A DNA stretch of 34,650 nt from Gnetum montanum. Lineage: Eukaryota > Streptophyta > Gnetopsida > Gnetales > Gnetaceae. Under the pieces are notes generated by a model, which saw only the letters and a list, made by a program, of their open reading frames with translations, did not search any database and was not told the origin of the DNA. Position numbers and translations under genes: made by a program. Location: the NCBI GenBank assembly GCA_015680685.1, contig MNCI01005518.1, positions 8,077 through 42,726 of the forward strand. Direction: 5' to 3'. Positions 10,154 through 22,230 of the stretch are shown one piece after another (the first letter of the stretch is position 1; every line of letters begins with the position of its first letter).

Positions 10154-12660
10154 ATGTCTTCTTCTTCACACAAAAGCACTTCACCTCCTAGGAACAACAC
10201 TAGAGACAGTCGGTGACACAACACACATAACCAGAATCTGCTAATTCCTCAACAATTCCATGTGGTATATATTCATCATGATGAGTATATACCCAAATTT
10301 ACCTTTATTCTCCATCAAGATGAGCAACTGCGTTGGAGAGACTTGGAGGGTAACATAGTGTTGCCTCTAGAATGAGCAGTCCCCAACATGCTCCTTCGTG
10401 CCCTTGCATGAATAGGCATGTCACAATTATACGTAGAGTACGTTGCATGTGATTACAACACAAGGGACTACCATCCCATAGAAGTGCAATGCCAACAAAA
10501 CTTGCATCAGGAGAGTTACCACACATCTTTAAAGGGTAAAGTACCCCATAAGACTCCACCCGTCTTAAGCAAAATTGAGGGTGGTGAACCTATTTCAATA
10601 ATTTCTTCACAAAACGATGTTCCCTCTTCTAACGATGGTGAGGAGGTGGTGTATCATAACCTTCAATCCATGATTCACAACCCTGGTTCTAATCCCCACG
10701 AACTCCAAGTGTTCAATGAGGGAACACAAACACATGATAAGGGCGGGCATTCTGATTGTCATCACAATCGAGGCTAGGACCACCAAAGAGAAGGTAGGAA
10801 ACATCGTCATGGCTATGGTTCTCCTTCTTCTTCACCTTCATCATCACATTCATCCTCTCCTTTAGTATCAGGATGTAGTCATAAGGAACCTAACCATGAG
10901 GATAAGGGTAAACAGAGTGAGAAACCTCGACGAGAGAGTCAAGAGCGAGGACGAGGGTACTTAAGAGAATCACAGCATGGAAGAAGGGAAAGTAGGGAAC
11001 CGCGAGACATCACAGACGCTATGAAAGAAATGACCACGAAGGATCCCTACTTGCAACTCGAAGCATGTTAGACATCATGGAGGCTGTTAGAATTTCTACA
11101 AGGCACCAAAAAGATAGCAAGATCAAGAGATTAGACACAAATAACATCCCACGATTTGAGGGGGGATACAATGCTAATCCTCAAAACCACTTACAAGTAT
11201 TTCACGATGCATGTTCCTTGAAGAACATTAAGAACAAATGGAAAAAGCTAAATTTGTTCCCAAGGACACTAGTAAAAGAAGAGGAAAGCTGGTACTGGTC
11301 ATTAGAACTGGAATCCATTCAAAGGTGAAGTACAATGCTAGAACTGTTTAACGATAAGTATCAAACGTACTCCTGGGTGTCCAACCTACAAAAGAAAATC
11401 CAAGGATGGAAGTAGGGAACTCATGAACCCTTGGATGCTATCATGGGCTGATACTATGCACTATGACATCGTTGCCCAGGCCATGGTTACTTGCAGCAAG
11501 ATCAACTACACCATCTCATAGATGGACTTAGGCATGAAACCAGGAGAACCCTTGGAACATATGCCCAAGGGATTTTATTAGAGCTTAGGTCCCATCAGGT
11601 CCATAGATTGTTGGAGCAAGTAGCTACGGAAGAAAGAGAGCTACGTAAGGGAGAAAGTTCAGAAGAGTACAACCGTGATCCTTCCCTCCAAAAAAGAGGA
11701 GTGAGATTCTATGAGGAGGAAGAGTCACCACTCAAAGAGATGGTGAATAGGAAAACCTTGCCGCTCCAAAAATTAAAAATAGAAGTGTCGGAAAAGGTAG
11801 ACCAAATGTAGGAATCCTTAGATAGTATATTTAAAACTGTTCTCAAAATCATAGAGGAGTCTAAGGGGCAAGGTAGTGACTATGATAAAAAGAAAAAGAG
11901 GGATTTGGACCATGCACGTAACAAAGGTAAGGGTAAAATGGCCATCACCAAAGAGGTTGTGGATTTTGATACAGACAATGATGGTGGATGAGAGATATGC
12001 CAGTATGACCATCCTAAGGGATGTTGCCCAGTAATCTCACATCTACAAGAGTCTAGGGTGTATGCACTTAACCCACGACTTAATAAACAACAAGCACCCC
12101 GACAGTTACCTTATCCCCAAGGTAACTCAAGGAAATTCCACCAACCATTAACATATTATCCAAGTGGAACTCCGCCACAACCTATTGAGCAACACCAGTA
12201 GTGGCAATACCCACAGTTATGGGGGATGCTACCACCATGGCAACAATACCCTTACCGACAACCGGATCCATATGGCTACTACATGCAGCAACCAATCTCT
12301 CCACGTGACTCTGTTGGTCAAGTGACACCACAACATCACTACCAAGCTTGAGAGTATTATAGGACTCCTTCTCCTAGGGGAGACACACCACATACATACC
12401 ATCCTCCAAATCCATCCACATCTCTCACACCGATAGCTCCATTGCCACCCACTCTAGTAATGCAAGGGGAACTCCCCACTCAACCATAGCAACGCACTGC
12501 TATGAGAGCTGTAAACCTTCAACCTACTACTAGTTCTAACAACTGCATAAAGAGAAGACCTTTCTTCAGAACCAACAGTTCAAACAAGCTCTCACAACCA
12601 CAAGCAGTTGAGCCTCCGAACACTTCTCCATCAAATATGTCAGACTCAAGAGTAGATAAG
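10154..12660 (+). pseudogene. gag: Athila-like gag pseudogene
   Basis: The likely start is ATG at 10154 (MSSSSHKSTSPPRNNTRDSR, then a stop). Next come a DEQLRWRDLEGNIVLPLE motif (10320-10375), a charged Ser/Arg/Glu-rich linker (10770-11040), the Retrotrans_gag core in 11065-11820 (LFPRTLVKEEESWYWSLELE, then YNRDPSLQKRGVRFYEEEES), CQYDHPKGCC near 12000, and a long Pro/Gln/Tyr-rich tail (12090-12480). The same order appears in the two minus-strand gags. Frame changes and stops are frequent. The tail continues without a visible break into chromovirus-type protease sequence after about 12690, so the 3' border is approximate. Confidence 0.78.
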
Positions 12661-12689
12661 CAATAGATAAGCAATAGTGGGGGAGGTAG

Positions 12690-15600
12690 AGGCTGAGGAT
12701 AGTGGCCTCTATTTTAGAGTGGACGTGGAATGTCAGTCACACAACCAAGAGGAGAGGACCAAAAGACTCAAGGATGGATCTATGCCTTAATAGACTAGCC
12801 ATTGGATGTGCAGCCAAACACTGTGACAGAGACAAGAGGCACGATTTTGGGCTCTGATGTATTGATTTTATTCAATCCATGTGCTAGCCATTCTTTTGTG
12901 GATCCTATGGTTGCACATCATGTAGCTCTTGTATGTCATTCTCTTTCTTCTAGGCTGATAGTATCTTTTGCTAGGGAACATAAGACTTGAGTTGACTAGG
13001 TGTGTATAGGTGTGCCAGTAGAATTGAAAGGTGTGAAGTGGGTTAGTGATTTACATGTTATGGCTCTTGGGGTATATGATGTAATTTTGGGAATGGATTG
13101 GTTGTCATAGTTCATTGCTAGTTTTAACTATCAATGAAGTTCCTAAGACTATAGTCAATTGATGGTGCTCCAATTGAGGTACAAACTTGTCCAAGGACTA
13201 TACACCTAGATTTGATCTACTCTCGAATGTATTGTAGGATGTTTCAAAAAGGGCATGAATGCTTTGTGACTAAAATATATATAATAGATAAAATAGAAAT
13301 AAATCAAATTCCTATGATTCAAAAATTCTTTGATGTGTTCTAGTCAAAATTACTAGGTTTTTCACTAAGGTGAGAGACTAAGTTCAAGATCAAACTTAAA
13401 CCTGGTACAGTGCCTATTTCAAAGGCTCGACATAGGATGTCTCTTGTAGAGCTAGCAAAGTTGAAGATCTAGCTATAGGAATTATTGGAAAAAGGCCTCA
13501 TTTTCCCTAGTGTATCACCATGGAATGCACCAATGCTATTTGTTAAAAAGAAGGATGGGGGTTTGCAACTATGCAGAGATTACAGGTAGCTAAACTAGGT
13601 GACTATAAAGAATAAATATCCTCTATCATGCATTGATTACTTTTTTGATCAACTATGGGGAGCTCATGTATTCTCAAAGATTGATCTCAAGTCTAGATAT
13701 CATCAAGTGCAAGTTCATGAGCAAGATGTGTCAAAGATAGCATTTAAAACATGATATGGCCATTATGAGTTTCTGGTGCTTCCATTTGGATTGACAAATG
13801 TACTAGCATTTTTCATGCACCTCATAAACAATGTGATGCAATCATTCCTAGATCAATTTGTGATTATGTTCATAAATGATATCTTAGTATATTCTCCTAA
13901 TGAGTAGTTGCATGTAGAGCTCTTATGAATGGTCTTATAGACTTTAAGGGAGTACCAACTATATGCTCAATCATCCAAGTTTCATTTTAACAGTCAAAGA
14001 TTCAGTTCTTAGGACATGTAATGTTAGGAGCTGGTATCTCTGTGGATCCTACAAAGATTATGGTTATTCATGAATGGATTGTGCTACAATCAGTAGTGGA
14101 GGTGTGAAGCTTCTTGGGATTAGTAGGATATTACTATAGGTTTGTGGAACATTTTTCTTGCATAGCCTCTCCTTTGACTTGATTGTTGAGAAAGGAGACT
14201 AACTTTACTTGGAGCCTAGCTTGTTAGGTTGCATTTGAATAGTTGAAGCATAGATTGGTGACTGCTCCAATGCTAATATCTCCTATACCAGGACATTCAT
14301 ATGATGTTAGTACTAATGCTTCAGGGGATGGATTTGTTGTGTGTTAATGCATGATGGACAGGTTGTGGCTTATGCACCCCATCAATTAAAGCCACATGAA
14401 ATTAGATATCCTATGCATGATCTAGAGTTGGATGTTGTGATCTTCACATTGAAGATTTAGCGGCATTATCTTTATGGGAAACAAGTTACTATTTGGACTA
14501 ACCATAAGGACCTCCAATATCTTATGAGTTAGCCAAAATTAAATTTGTAACAATGTAGATGGATGGAGCTACTTTTTGACTTTAATTTTACTATTGCATA
14601 TAGGCCTAGAAAGACTAATAAAGTAGTTGATGCATTGAGTAGGGTGGTGAGGAAGCTTAATAGCTTGATAATCCAATCAAATCTAAAAGAGCAAATGCAA
14701 GAGAAACAACAACATGATCCATGGTGTCAAGAATTGAAGCAACAAATCACTTCTAAATGTCCACTCTTTGTGGATAGTCATGGAGTATTATGGAGGAATG
14801 GTCAAGTATGTGTTCCAAAAGCTTTGTGATTGTAGTTAATGGACAAGGCCCACATGAGTAGATATAAAATGCATCCATGTAGTCAGAAAATGTACTAGAG
14901 TTTAGAATGGATGAATTGGTAGCTTATCATGAAGAGGAATGTAGGGAAATATGTGTCTCGATGTTTAATTTTCTAGCAAGTAAAAATAAAGCATTAGAAG
15001 CTTGGGGAACATTTGCATTCCCATCATATTCCTCAATGGAAATGGAATGTCATTCGTATGGATTTCATTGTTGGTCTTCCATGGGCTCACAATGGTTGTG
15101 ATGCTATATTGATAGTCGTTTATTTGTTAACAAACTTTGCCCATTTCCTTACCACACAAGCATTAGTGAGTGTAATAGAAACTACATATCTCTTTCTTGT
15201 AGAGATAGTGCAATTACATGGGGTGCCATGATGGATTATTATTGATAGAGATGCTCAATTCATGTCATATTTTTGGAAGGAATTTCAAAAGGAGATGGGT
15301 ACAAAGCTGAACATGAGTTTAGCATATCATTCACAAACTAATGATTAGACTGAATGGGTGAATCAAGTTCTCAAGGACATGTTGAGAGCCTGTGTTTTGT
15401 AGTATAGTGATGGTTGGGATCGGATGCTACCATTAGTTGAATTTGCATACAATAATAGTTATAGGGAGAGTTTATGAGCAACACCATATGACCTTTTATA
15501 TGGTAGGCCATGTAGAACACCTTTATGTTGGAATACCATAAAAGATCGTCAATAGGTGAGCACAAATTTGGTGAGATAGACTATAGAGTAGGTTTGTCAG

Positions 15601-16110
15601 ACTCAAGATAGATTAAGGGCTACATAAGATATGCAAGAATCATATGCTAATCAGCATCAAATGCCACTTGAGTTTGTGGTTGCAGACATGTCTTTCATTG
15701 TGTTTCTTCTTTGAAAGGCCTTACCCAATTTGACTGAAAAGGAAAATTGGCTCCAAGATACATTGGTCCTTTTTAGGTGTTACAAAGGATTGGGAGAGTG
15801 ACCTATCGAATAGCATTACCTCATCATTTAGCATATGTACATGAGGTGTTTCATGTATCTATGCTATGATGTTATGTGCCTAATGAACACCATGTGATTA
15901 ATCATTCAATGATACAACTACAGTATAATGTCAATTATGTTGAGTAACTAGTAAAAATTGTTGATTATGTGTTGCAAAAGCTATGTAGTAAAGTTGTGCC
16001 TATGGTCAAGGTTTTATGGAGTAAACATGGAACTTCAGAGGCTACCTAGGAGGTGGAGACTAAGATGCGTACAACTCATCCTAAGATCTTTCAAGAAAAA
16101 GATTCTTGAG
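12690..16110 (+). pseudogene. pol: Tekay/Del-like chromovirus pol pseudogene (PR-RT-RH-INT-chromodomain)
   Basis: Domains appear in the usual gypsy order. Protease at 12800-13115: the expected LFD-type active site reads LFNPCASHSF, with catalytic Asp changed to Asn. RT at about 13390-14200: [43 protein letters not shown] and a catalytic box FINDILVYS where FIDD is expected. RNase H at about 14270-14640, with AYRPRKTNKVVDALSRV. Integrase core at 15040-15540: MDFIVGLPW, IIDRDAQFMS and a TEWVNQVLKDMLRAC motif, so the three acidic residues are still readable. The C-terminal tail (15820-16090) contains YVHEVFHVSM and VKVLWSKHGTSEATWEVE, typical of Tekay/Del chromodomain elements. Many in-frame stops make it inactive. 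The purine tract GAGAAGGAGAGAG precedes the right LTR. Confidence 0.88.
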
Positions 16111-16120
16111 AAGGAGAGAG
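16108..16120 (+). other. Polypurine tract of chromovirus
   Basis: The sequence is GAGAAGGAGAGAG and abuts the LTR start TGTTACATCC at 16121. It primes plus-strand DNA synthesis in LTR elements. Confidence 0.8.
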
Positions 16121-18322
16121 TGTTACATCCCTTCTAAACACCTTAGGTATGACATACGATTATGATTTATGCACTACATGTGTTATCTCGGTGGGTTATT
16201 AGGGATGACTTGGCTTATTATAATTGCACAAGTTATGATTATGATGTCTTTACATGCTTAACTAACATGATTATGTACATTAACCATGTGTGATGTGTTA
16301 GTCAGGTGATGTTACTGGCAAGGATGTTAGATTGGAGTACAGGAGCAACTATTTGCTATGTATTTATGTTTTATGTGTGATTCCTATATTTATTCATTTG
16401 CACTATAGCAATATGTTATGTGATGCTTGGGTGTGATTTTGGCATGTGAAGGTGTAGAGCATTTGATAAGGATCTTGTAGGTTCAAAAAAATTTTGATTT
16501 GGAGTCTCAATATGGTTGCTATGCACATTGGAAGTGTAGGGTATTAGTTCTAGGGAATAAAAGAAAATCAACTTATGAAAAAAAATTTGTTAAAAAAAGT
16601 AAAAGAAAAAAAATTCAAATTAGTTATAAACATGACATGACACGCATGGAAGAAAACAAATCTTTGTTTTATTTTATAAAAGCATATGCTTTACGCATTG
16701 TTTTCATTATTTTTTTTTTCCACTACCCACCACTGTGTACCCATAAAATATCAGGTTCTATCTCATTTTTTTCTCTATTTCTAGAAATAGAAACAAAAGC
16801 TAAAGAAATCTATTTTCTTTGCTTCTTTCTTCTTTCATCCTTTCTTTTCCTCGAATTTTGGCATTATGGATGGGTTTTACTTGCTCCAGACCTAGATTTG
16901 GAATTGTTGCAGTTGTTTCTATGTAGGTGTGGAACTTGTTTGGAGCAAAACTAAGTCTTGCCAAAATTTTAATGATTTTCTTCTTGTTTCGAACTTTCTC
17001 CTACTACAATTTTAATTGGTGAATTATCTTTACCTTTTTTATATATTTTTTATGTTGGATTAGCATATATGGTCATGCAATGTGGGCATGTGGGGTAGAT
17101 AATTCACAAATCGAGCTTAGACATGTTATTTTCCAAAATTTTATGATTTTGGTTACATATTGTTTATTAACATATATGAAATTTATAGTATGATGTGGAC
17201 TTGTGGAATATGATATGTGATGTTGATAAGACTAGTATGGTTAGAATATTATATTTTAGGAGCCTATTCTGGAGCAAAAGTTTCTTGGAGTTTCAATTTG
17301 TACTAGTGGTAATTAAATATTATTAATTATTATTTTATTAATTAAACTTTAAACACACATAACTTTGCTTCCAAAAGTCTAATTTAGGTGAAATTAGTGT
17401 CATTAAAATCATCTTGGAAAATGATTTCTAATCATGGAATTGGTTTTATTTTTGAACATATATCATTTTGGAGGTTAGTATAGTGGTCATTTTGTGGTAT
17501 TACATACAGTTCAAGAAATATGGTTGTGGTGCAAATTTTTGTTTTGTTGACTCATGGTATTGTTTTCATGGAATGAATATGATTGTGTAAGCCATAGATT
17601 GTTTAATGGTATAGCATAGGTATGATGACATGGGCATGATAGTGGAAAGGCATGTGATGTGATGTAGCAAATCTATGATAGATTATGTTGGACCATGGCT
17701 TTATCCATGATTGTATGATAGCCATCTATCCTCTTTGATAATGATTATGCCAAAGTTATGTGTGATACAGTGTGTGTCCATGTGTTACTCTTAGCATGCA
17801 CAAAAATAACATTTTGTGCAAGTTGCCTTGTATCCCACTCCTCTCCTCCCATGTTGTACTTGTTGACCATCTAGTAGGGGAAGTGTAAAGGCTTCCTACT
17901 CAATTTTATACTAATTTTATTTAATTACAAGTGGAAGTCACAGGAGCACAAATGAGCACGAAGAGGAAGAGTAGAGAAGGGAAAAGTCTTCAAGGCTTGG
18001 TTAATGTATATTTTCTTGTATAGTAGTATGGACTATTTATAATTGTATGAAACTCTCTGTACTCTTCTGTATATATGCTAATGTTTAGGTACTTTTGTAT
18101 CATATGAGAGTAGTGTAGATTGTTGGATTATGTATAGACATGCAATTTTATAAATTGACATGTATGTTTAGTGTTTGGGTTGGCATGGTTTGTTATACAA
18201 TTTGACCTTTCTTAATATAATGTATTTCTACATATCATTAGTTTTTAGTTTATCATGCTTCCGTTGTAAAATTACTAGTGATCCTAAGCATCACCCGGCC
18301 CTAGCTAGGGTGGGGTATTGCA
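16121..18322 (+). repeat. Right (3') LTR of chromovirus (about 2.2 kb)
   Basis: It starts TGTTACATCCC after a polypurine tract and ends AGGGTGGGGTATTGCA, a form of the common TG...CA chromovirus LTR ending. The first 1470 bp match the left LTR. A long frame at 16499-16954 lies inside the LTR, is matched only by non-coding LTR sequence at 7850-8270, and is not a gene. The 3' third (17590-18322) has no visible copy in the left LTR. Confidence 0.82.
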
Positions 18323-18327
18323 TTAAC
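18323..18327 (+). repeat. Target-site duplication, right copy
   Basis: TTAAC follows the LTR end; the left copy CTAAC is at 7439-7443, with one mismatch. Confidence 0.65.
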
Positions 18328-19811
18328 TCTCCTTCTTCTTTTTCCACTTGCTCAATGAAACTTTGAATAGAATGAGCTATTATTTTAGATAACCTACCTT
18401 GGGTATATACCCCAAGGGTTTCTCTTATATTGTTTCTTAGCCCATCAATGATATGTTAGAGTTGTTATTTTTGAGAAAATTTGTAACGTGGGCACCTACG
18501 TAATAGTGAATAGTATCTACCCATTGTAGCATCAAGGGATTCATGTGTCCCTTATCTCCATCCTTGGATCTATTTTTTCAAGTTAGACACTCTAGAATAG
18601 GTTTGATATTTATCATTAAAGGCTCTAGCATAGTACTCCATTAATTCCAATTCCAAGGATTTATACCAATTCTTAGCTTCCTTTATGAGAATCCAAGGAA
18701 ACAATTTTAATTTTTTTCCAATCATTTTTAATATTTTCCAAGGCACAAACATCATGAAAGGCTTGAAGATGGTGTTATAGATCTGCATTGTATCTACCTT
18801 CAAATTTTAGAACATTACTCATGTCTAGTCACTTGATGCAATTATCCCTCACATGCCTAGTAGAAATATACACAGCTTTCCTGATGTTAATCATACTTCG
18901 AGTGGCTAAGCTCTTTGTAGTCTTTGGGTTCATGAGCTTTGTTGTAGCGGTGACCCCTCCAGTGCTAATGATACTCTTTTTCTTCTTACATGATCCTTTC
19001 CCTTCACTCAGTTCAATCATCTTCCTCTTCATCAGGATGCCTTCTTCTATATGCATGTCTCTCATGGTCCCTTCGTCTTTCTTCATCATGACCCCTAGGT
19101 CTTCATTCTCTCGTCAAAATTTATAGACGAGTGTGAGGAAGAAGATAAAAGAGTTGGAGAACGGTATCAACTACTTCTCCTTTTGTGACATCTTGATTCA
19201 TTCCCTTTTTATTTAGTGGAGGTCTTCAAGCTTGAATCCCTCCTAATTTTAGAGTCTTCCTTATCTCTTCTAGGAGTTTTTGCAAGAGCTAAATGCAATT
19301 TGATCTTAATGAAATCTTCAATGCAGACCATTAATATTTGGGAATGGGATCCATGAGTTTGATACAACTTCTCAATTTGGAATATGACATCTTCTTTCTC
19401 TTCTAGGATAACTATTTGAGGTGCTTTCTTACCCTTATTGTGTTCATGCCTTGTCTCCATGACAATATTTCTTCTTGCCTAAGCCTCTATTGGTTGGTAT
19501 GGCCTAGTTATGTATTTGGTGATTTGGTATCCTTCATGTACATGGTCAAGGTTTGACCTCATAAGGATTGCTTAAAGCATTGATGGTGTTGAACATTCCA
19601 GAGGTAAAATAATGTTGCCTTGTATATCTCTCCATCTAAGCTGCTCATCTTAATGAAAAACAAATGTAAAATTAGGATAGTAGGAATTAGTATGAGCATA
19701 AGAAATTCTAGTTTGCATCAATGTACTCCAATCTTCTTCATTATAATCTTTGACATGACTCTCATTAAGTTCAATAACAGGTGGAGATTTTTCCTTAATT
19801 ATTGAAGCCAT
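18328..19811 (-). pseudogene. gag: N-terminal part of Athila-like gag, split by chromovirus
   Basis: A minus-strand reading starts at ATG 19811 (MASIIKEKSPPVIELNESHV). It continues through DEQLRWRDIQGNIILPLE (around 19630-19580), a lysine/serine-rich linker, and the gag core at 18803-18570 (KKLKLFPWILIKEAKNWYKS, then YARAFNDKYQTYSRVSNLKK), with a tail ending EQVEKEEGEL at the chromovirus border. The matching C-terminal part is at 7443-6600. Stops and frame changes are present. It follows a primer site at 19923-19939, as expected for the first gene of the element. Confidence 0.8.
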
Positions 19812-19922
19812 ATTAAATGTTTGATGCTTTAAGTATGTACTTTGAAAAAAAAATATTCTAAGTATGATGGATATACTTTGCAACACTCTGTAAAATCAAC
19901 TGTTTAGCAAATATTGACACAT

Positions 19923-19939
19923 CCCCGACAACAACACCA
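19923..19939 (-). other. Primer-binding site, tRNA-Asp type
   Basis: On the minus strand it reads TGGTGTTGTTGTCGGGG, with several C-to-T type changes from TGGCGCCGTTGCCGGGG. It lies one base from the LTR end. Confidence 0.75.
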
Positions 19940-19940
19940 A

Positions 19941-20400
19941 TGATGAGCAATTGGGTATTCCAACACTCAACCATACAAGTCATGAGTGTACACATGTGAC
20001 TTGATTGTAATCTATGGATGGCCAATGTAAGTATGCTAGTAGTTGATGTTCAATTCGTGATCGTTGTCTTCTCACATTAAGTTAGAGAAGTTCAAGTTGT
20101 ATGGTTTAACTCTCAACAAGGCATATAATATGCTAATGTTGTTTGGCTTTAATTGTCCTAAGTGTCAACATAGTGAAAATGAAGATGAAATAAGTTTAAG
20201 TATAACAAGAATGCAAATCTAATCTAGCCTATGATGAGAAGTATTTGTTCATGGCTTGATGTACACAGTAAGGACTCATGTAACTATCACTAGTACTACC
20301 AAGTAAATCCACTACTAAGTGAATCAAGTGAACTCATTACTAATGTCTTACACACATGGCAATGGAGTGCATTGCAATGCGATGCTAATCTAAAGTATTT
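19941..20400 (-). repeat. Partial 5' LTR of split Athila-like element
   Basis: It begins at the minus-strand LTR end CTCATCA (19947-19941). Recognisable LTR sequence continues to about 20350-20400 and matches the 3' part of the LTR at 5250-6136. The U3 part with palindromes, TATA box and AATAAA is absent, so the LTR is truncated. The outer boundary is approximate. Confidence 0.65.
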
Positions 20401-22230
20401 ATTTTCACATAATCCTGATCATAGCACACATGGGAAAAAAAGATGTGCATTTTTCACTAGTGTATGAACTTAAAACATGGTGGGAACTTCAATCGTAAGA
20501 AACTAAAATATATGCCCAAAAAGTTGGAATTTTTGTTTCTTTTGGGTTTCATAGAACAGAAAGAGCAGCTTAGTGGCATGGGTTAATTTTTAATACAAAT
20601 CAACGCCATTTCCCATTAGCAGTGATCTATTTTTGACCCTAAGGTCTCCAACTGGGAAATCTAGTTTTCCATGGTTTTTCATTGAAAGTTCGTCGAAAAA
20701 CAAAAGTTGAATATAAAAGTTGAATATAAAATATCATGCAAAGTAGCACAAAAAAGAAAGCCCACCAAATTAACATTAATTTTCTCATTCCATTTCATTT
20801 TTACCTAATTTATGTAACTCTCACACACATCACATAACACAGTTTCGCTATTGCACCCTTTGAAATTTTTGGTGTGCAATATTAAAACCACACAATGCCC
20901 ACATTCTACCTTCATGTGCATTTTCATGCTCAAAACCAATCATACTTATATTACCTTAGTAAAAGACATTGAAAAGGTAAAGTACTTGGAAATTGTAAAT
21001 GACTTAAATAAAATAAACATGTTGAAAAGTAAAATTAAACTAAAAATAAATAAACATGTTGAAAAGTAAAATTAAACTAAGTAAAAGTAATCTAAGTGAG
21101 ATGCAAGTAACTTAAAACAATCCCTATTGAGCTTCTTTCCCTTCTTTTTGATAGTGGCATCTATAATGAGGTCGTTAACAAAAACAGATGTTCAATAGTG
21201 CTAGTTTTATATTTGGTGGATAGAAGAGCTTGCTAATTCAAGTTGAGACACCTTTACATGCTACATAAGTTGTAAAAAAGTACTTGGGTTCCTATATGTG
21301 TGGATGTGCATATAATAAAAAAGTTTCAAGTCTGCACCAAAAAGAATAAAAAATTTCTTGCACCAAAACTTAAAACACTCCATCTTAACATCTTAAGCAT
21401 CAAGTCCAGAGAATGAAACATTTAGTTTACAGCTGTTGAGGTTCGTTGACTGAGATGGGTCCAGTAGACGAAATCAAATCTAAAATCCAAGATAAATCAT
21501 TGAATCTTCACACGGTTGCTGCTGTACGTTCAAGGGCTCCCTTCTGTGTTCTTTTTGGTTTTTCCATTTTTTTTAAAAGTTTTACACAAACAATCTTAAT
21601 CTTAAGTATAAATGAATGTTTTCAGCGTTTGAAAGTGATTTGTTGATTTTTTACCAATTATTCAGTTAAAGTCTCTCCGTAAAACTTCTTTCATTTTAAT
21701 GTTCATGGTTTCTATTCTAGAGGCAGAGAAAAAAAGAAATTTTATTCGTTATCCTGCAAGTACTTGTCACTAATAGTTAGTTGCTTGGTCATCAATGAAA
21801 AATTTAAAATTTCAAACTCTATTTGGTTAAACAAGCTTTAGCTTAATACATGCATGTCATTTCTTAAAGCAGTATTTGCAGAATATATTCCAGCTGCATA
21901 ATCACAAAAGACCACTAATTTATCAACCTCGTCAACTTCAAGGCAATACAGCATGTCATGAGGCTACGCCTAACAAACCTTGCAAAAGAAAAGGGGCTTT
22001 TAACTAGAAATAGGTGGCCAGAAGTATTAGTTAAATATTTGGATTCCAGGCCATTGCTGATATCCCGCACGGACACTAAATGAGAAACATGTAGCAGCTC
22101 TACATAAAAGTTTATAAGTATTATACTATCATTCCCATTATTTCTTTAGTGGGGTTACCGAACTCTACATAATTGCTGCTACGTAAACCTATTTCAGAAG
22201 CACTTGTCTATCTCAATTTCAGTAAAAATG
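20400..22230. other. Spacer downstream of GLYK; two short tandem repeats
   Basis: No gene is supported. A 37-bp unit (core AAACATGTTGAAAAGTAAAA) occurs twice at about 21011-21080. A 15-bp unit (AAAAGTTGAATATAA) is repeated at about 20702-20731. A short open frame at 21446-21646 begins MTEMGPVDEIKSKIQDKSLN but matches no family I recognise. The part next to 22230 probably holds the GLYK 3' UTR, though no clear AATAAA was found. Confidence 0.4.

Larger units (their letters stand above)
7444..18322 (+). mobile_element. Tekay/Del-like chromovirus composite with nested Athila-like segment
   Basis: A Ty3/gypsy element is bounded by related LTRs starting TATTACATCCC (7444) and TGTTACATCCC (16121), and ending GGGGTATTGCA at 18322. 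Near-matching 5-bp duplications (CTAAC/TTAAC) flank it, and it interrupts a minus-strand gag gene. The pol region (about 12690-16110) ends in a chromodomain-like tail, as in chromoviruses. Its own primer site and gag are not visible; an Athila-like LTR, primer site and gag (9196 to about 12660) occupy that space. Many stops make it inactive. Nested insertion plus deletion, or template switching, could give this layout. Confidence 0.8.

Noticed and set aside
10305-10559. Minus-strand open frame of 84 codons
   Set aside because: It is antisense to plus-strand gag sequence (the DEQLRWRDLEGN motif); no family resemblance.
16499-16954. Plus-strand open frame of 151 codons
   Set aside because: It lies wholly inside the chromovirus right LTR, and the left LTR copy at 7850-8270 does not keep the frame. 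It is chance openness in LTR sequence.
18788-19126. Plus-strand open frame of 112 codons
   Set aside because: It is antisense to the minus-strand Athila-like gag, whose motifs match two other gag copies.
21446-21646. Open frame starting MTEMGPVDEIKSKIQ as a possible first exon of a gene downstream of GLYK
   Set aside because: The start resembles BolA-like N-termini only superficially, and no continuing exon or domain was found.
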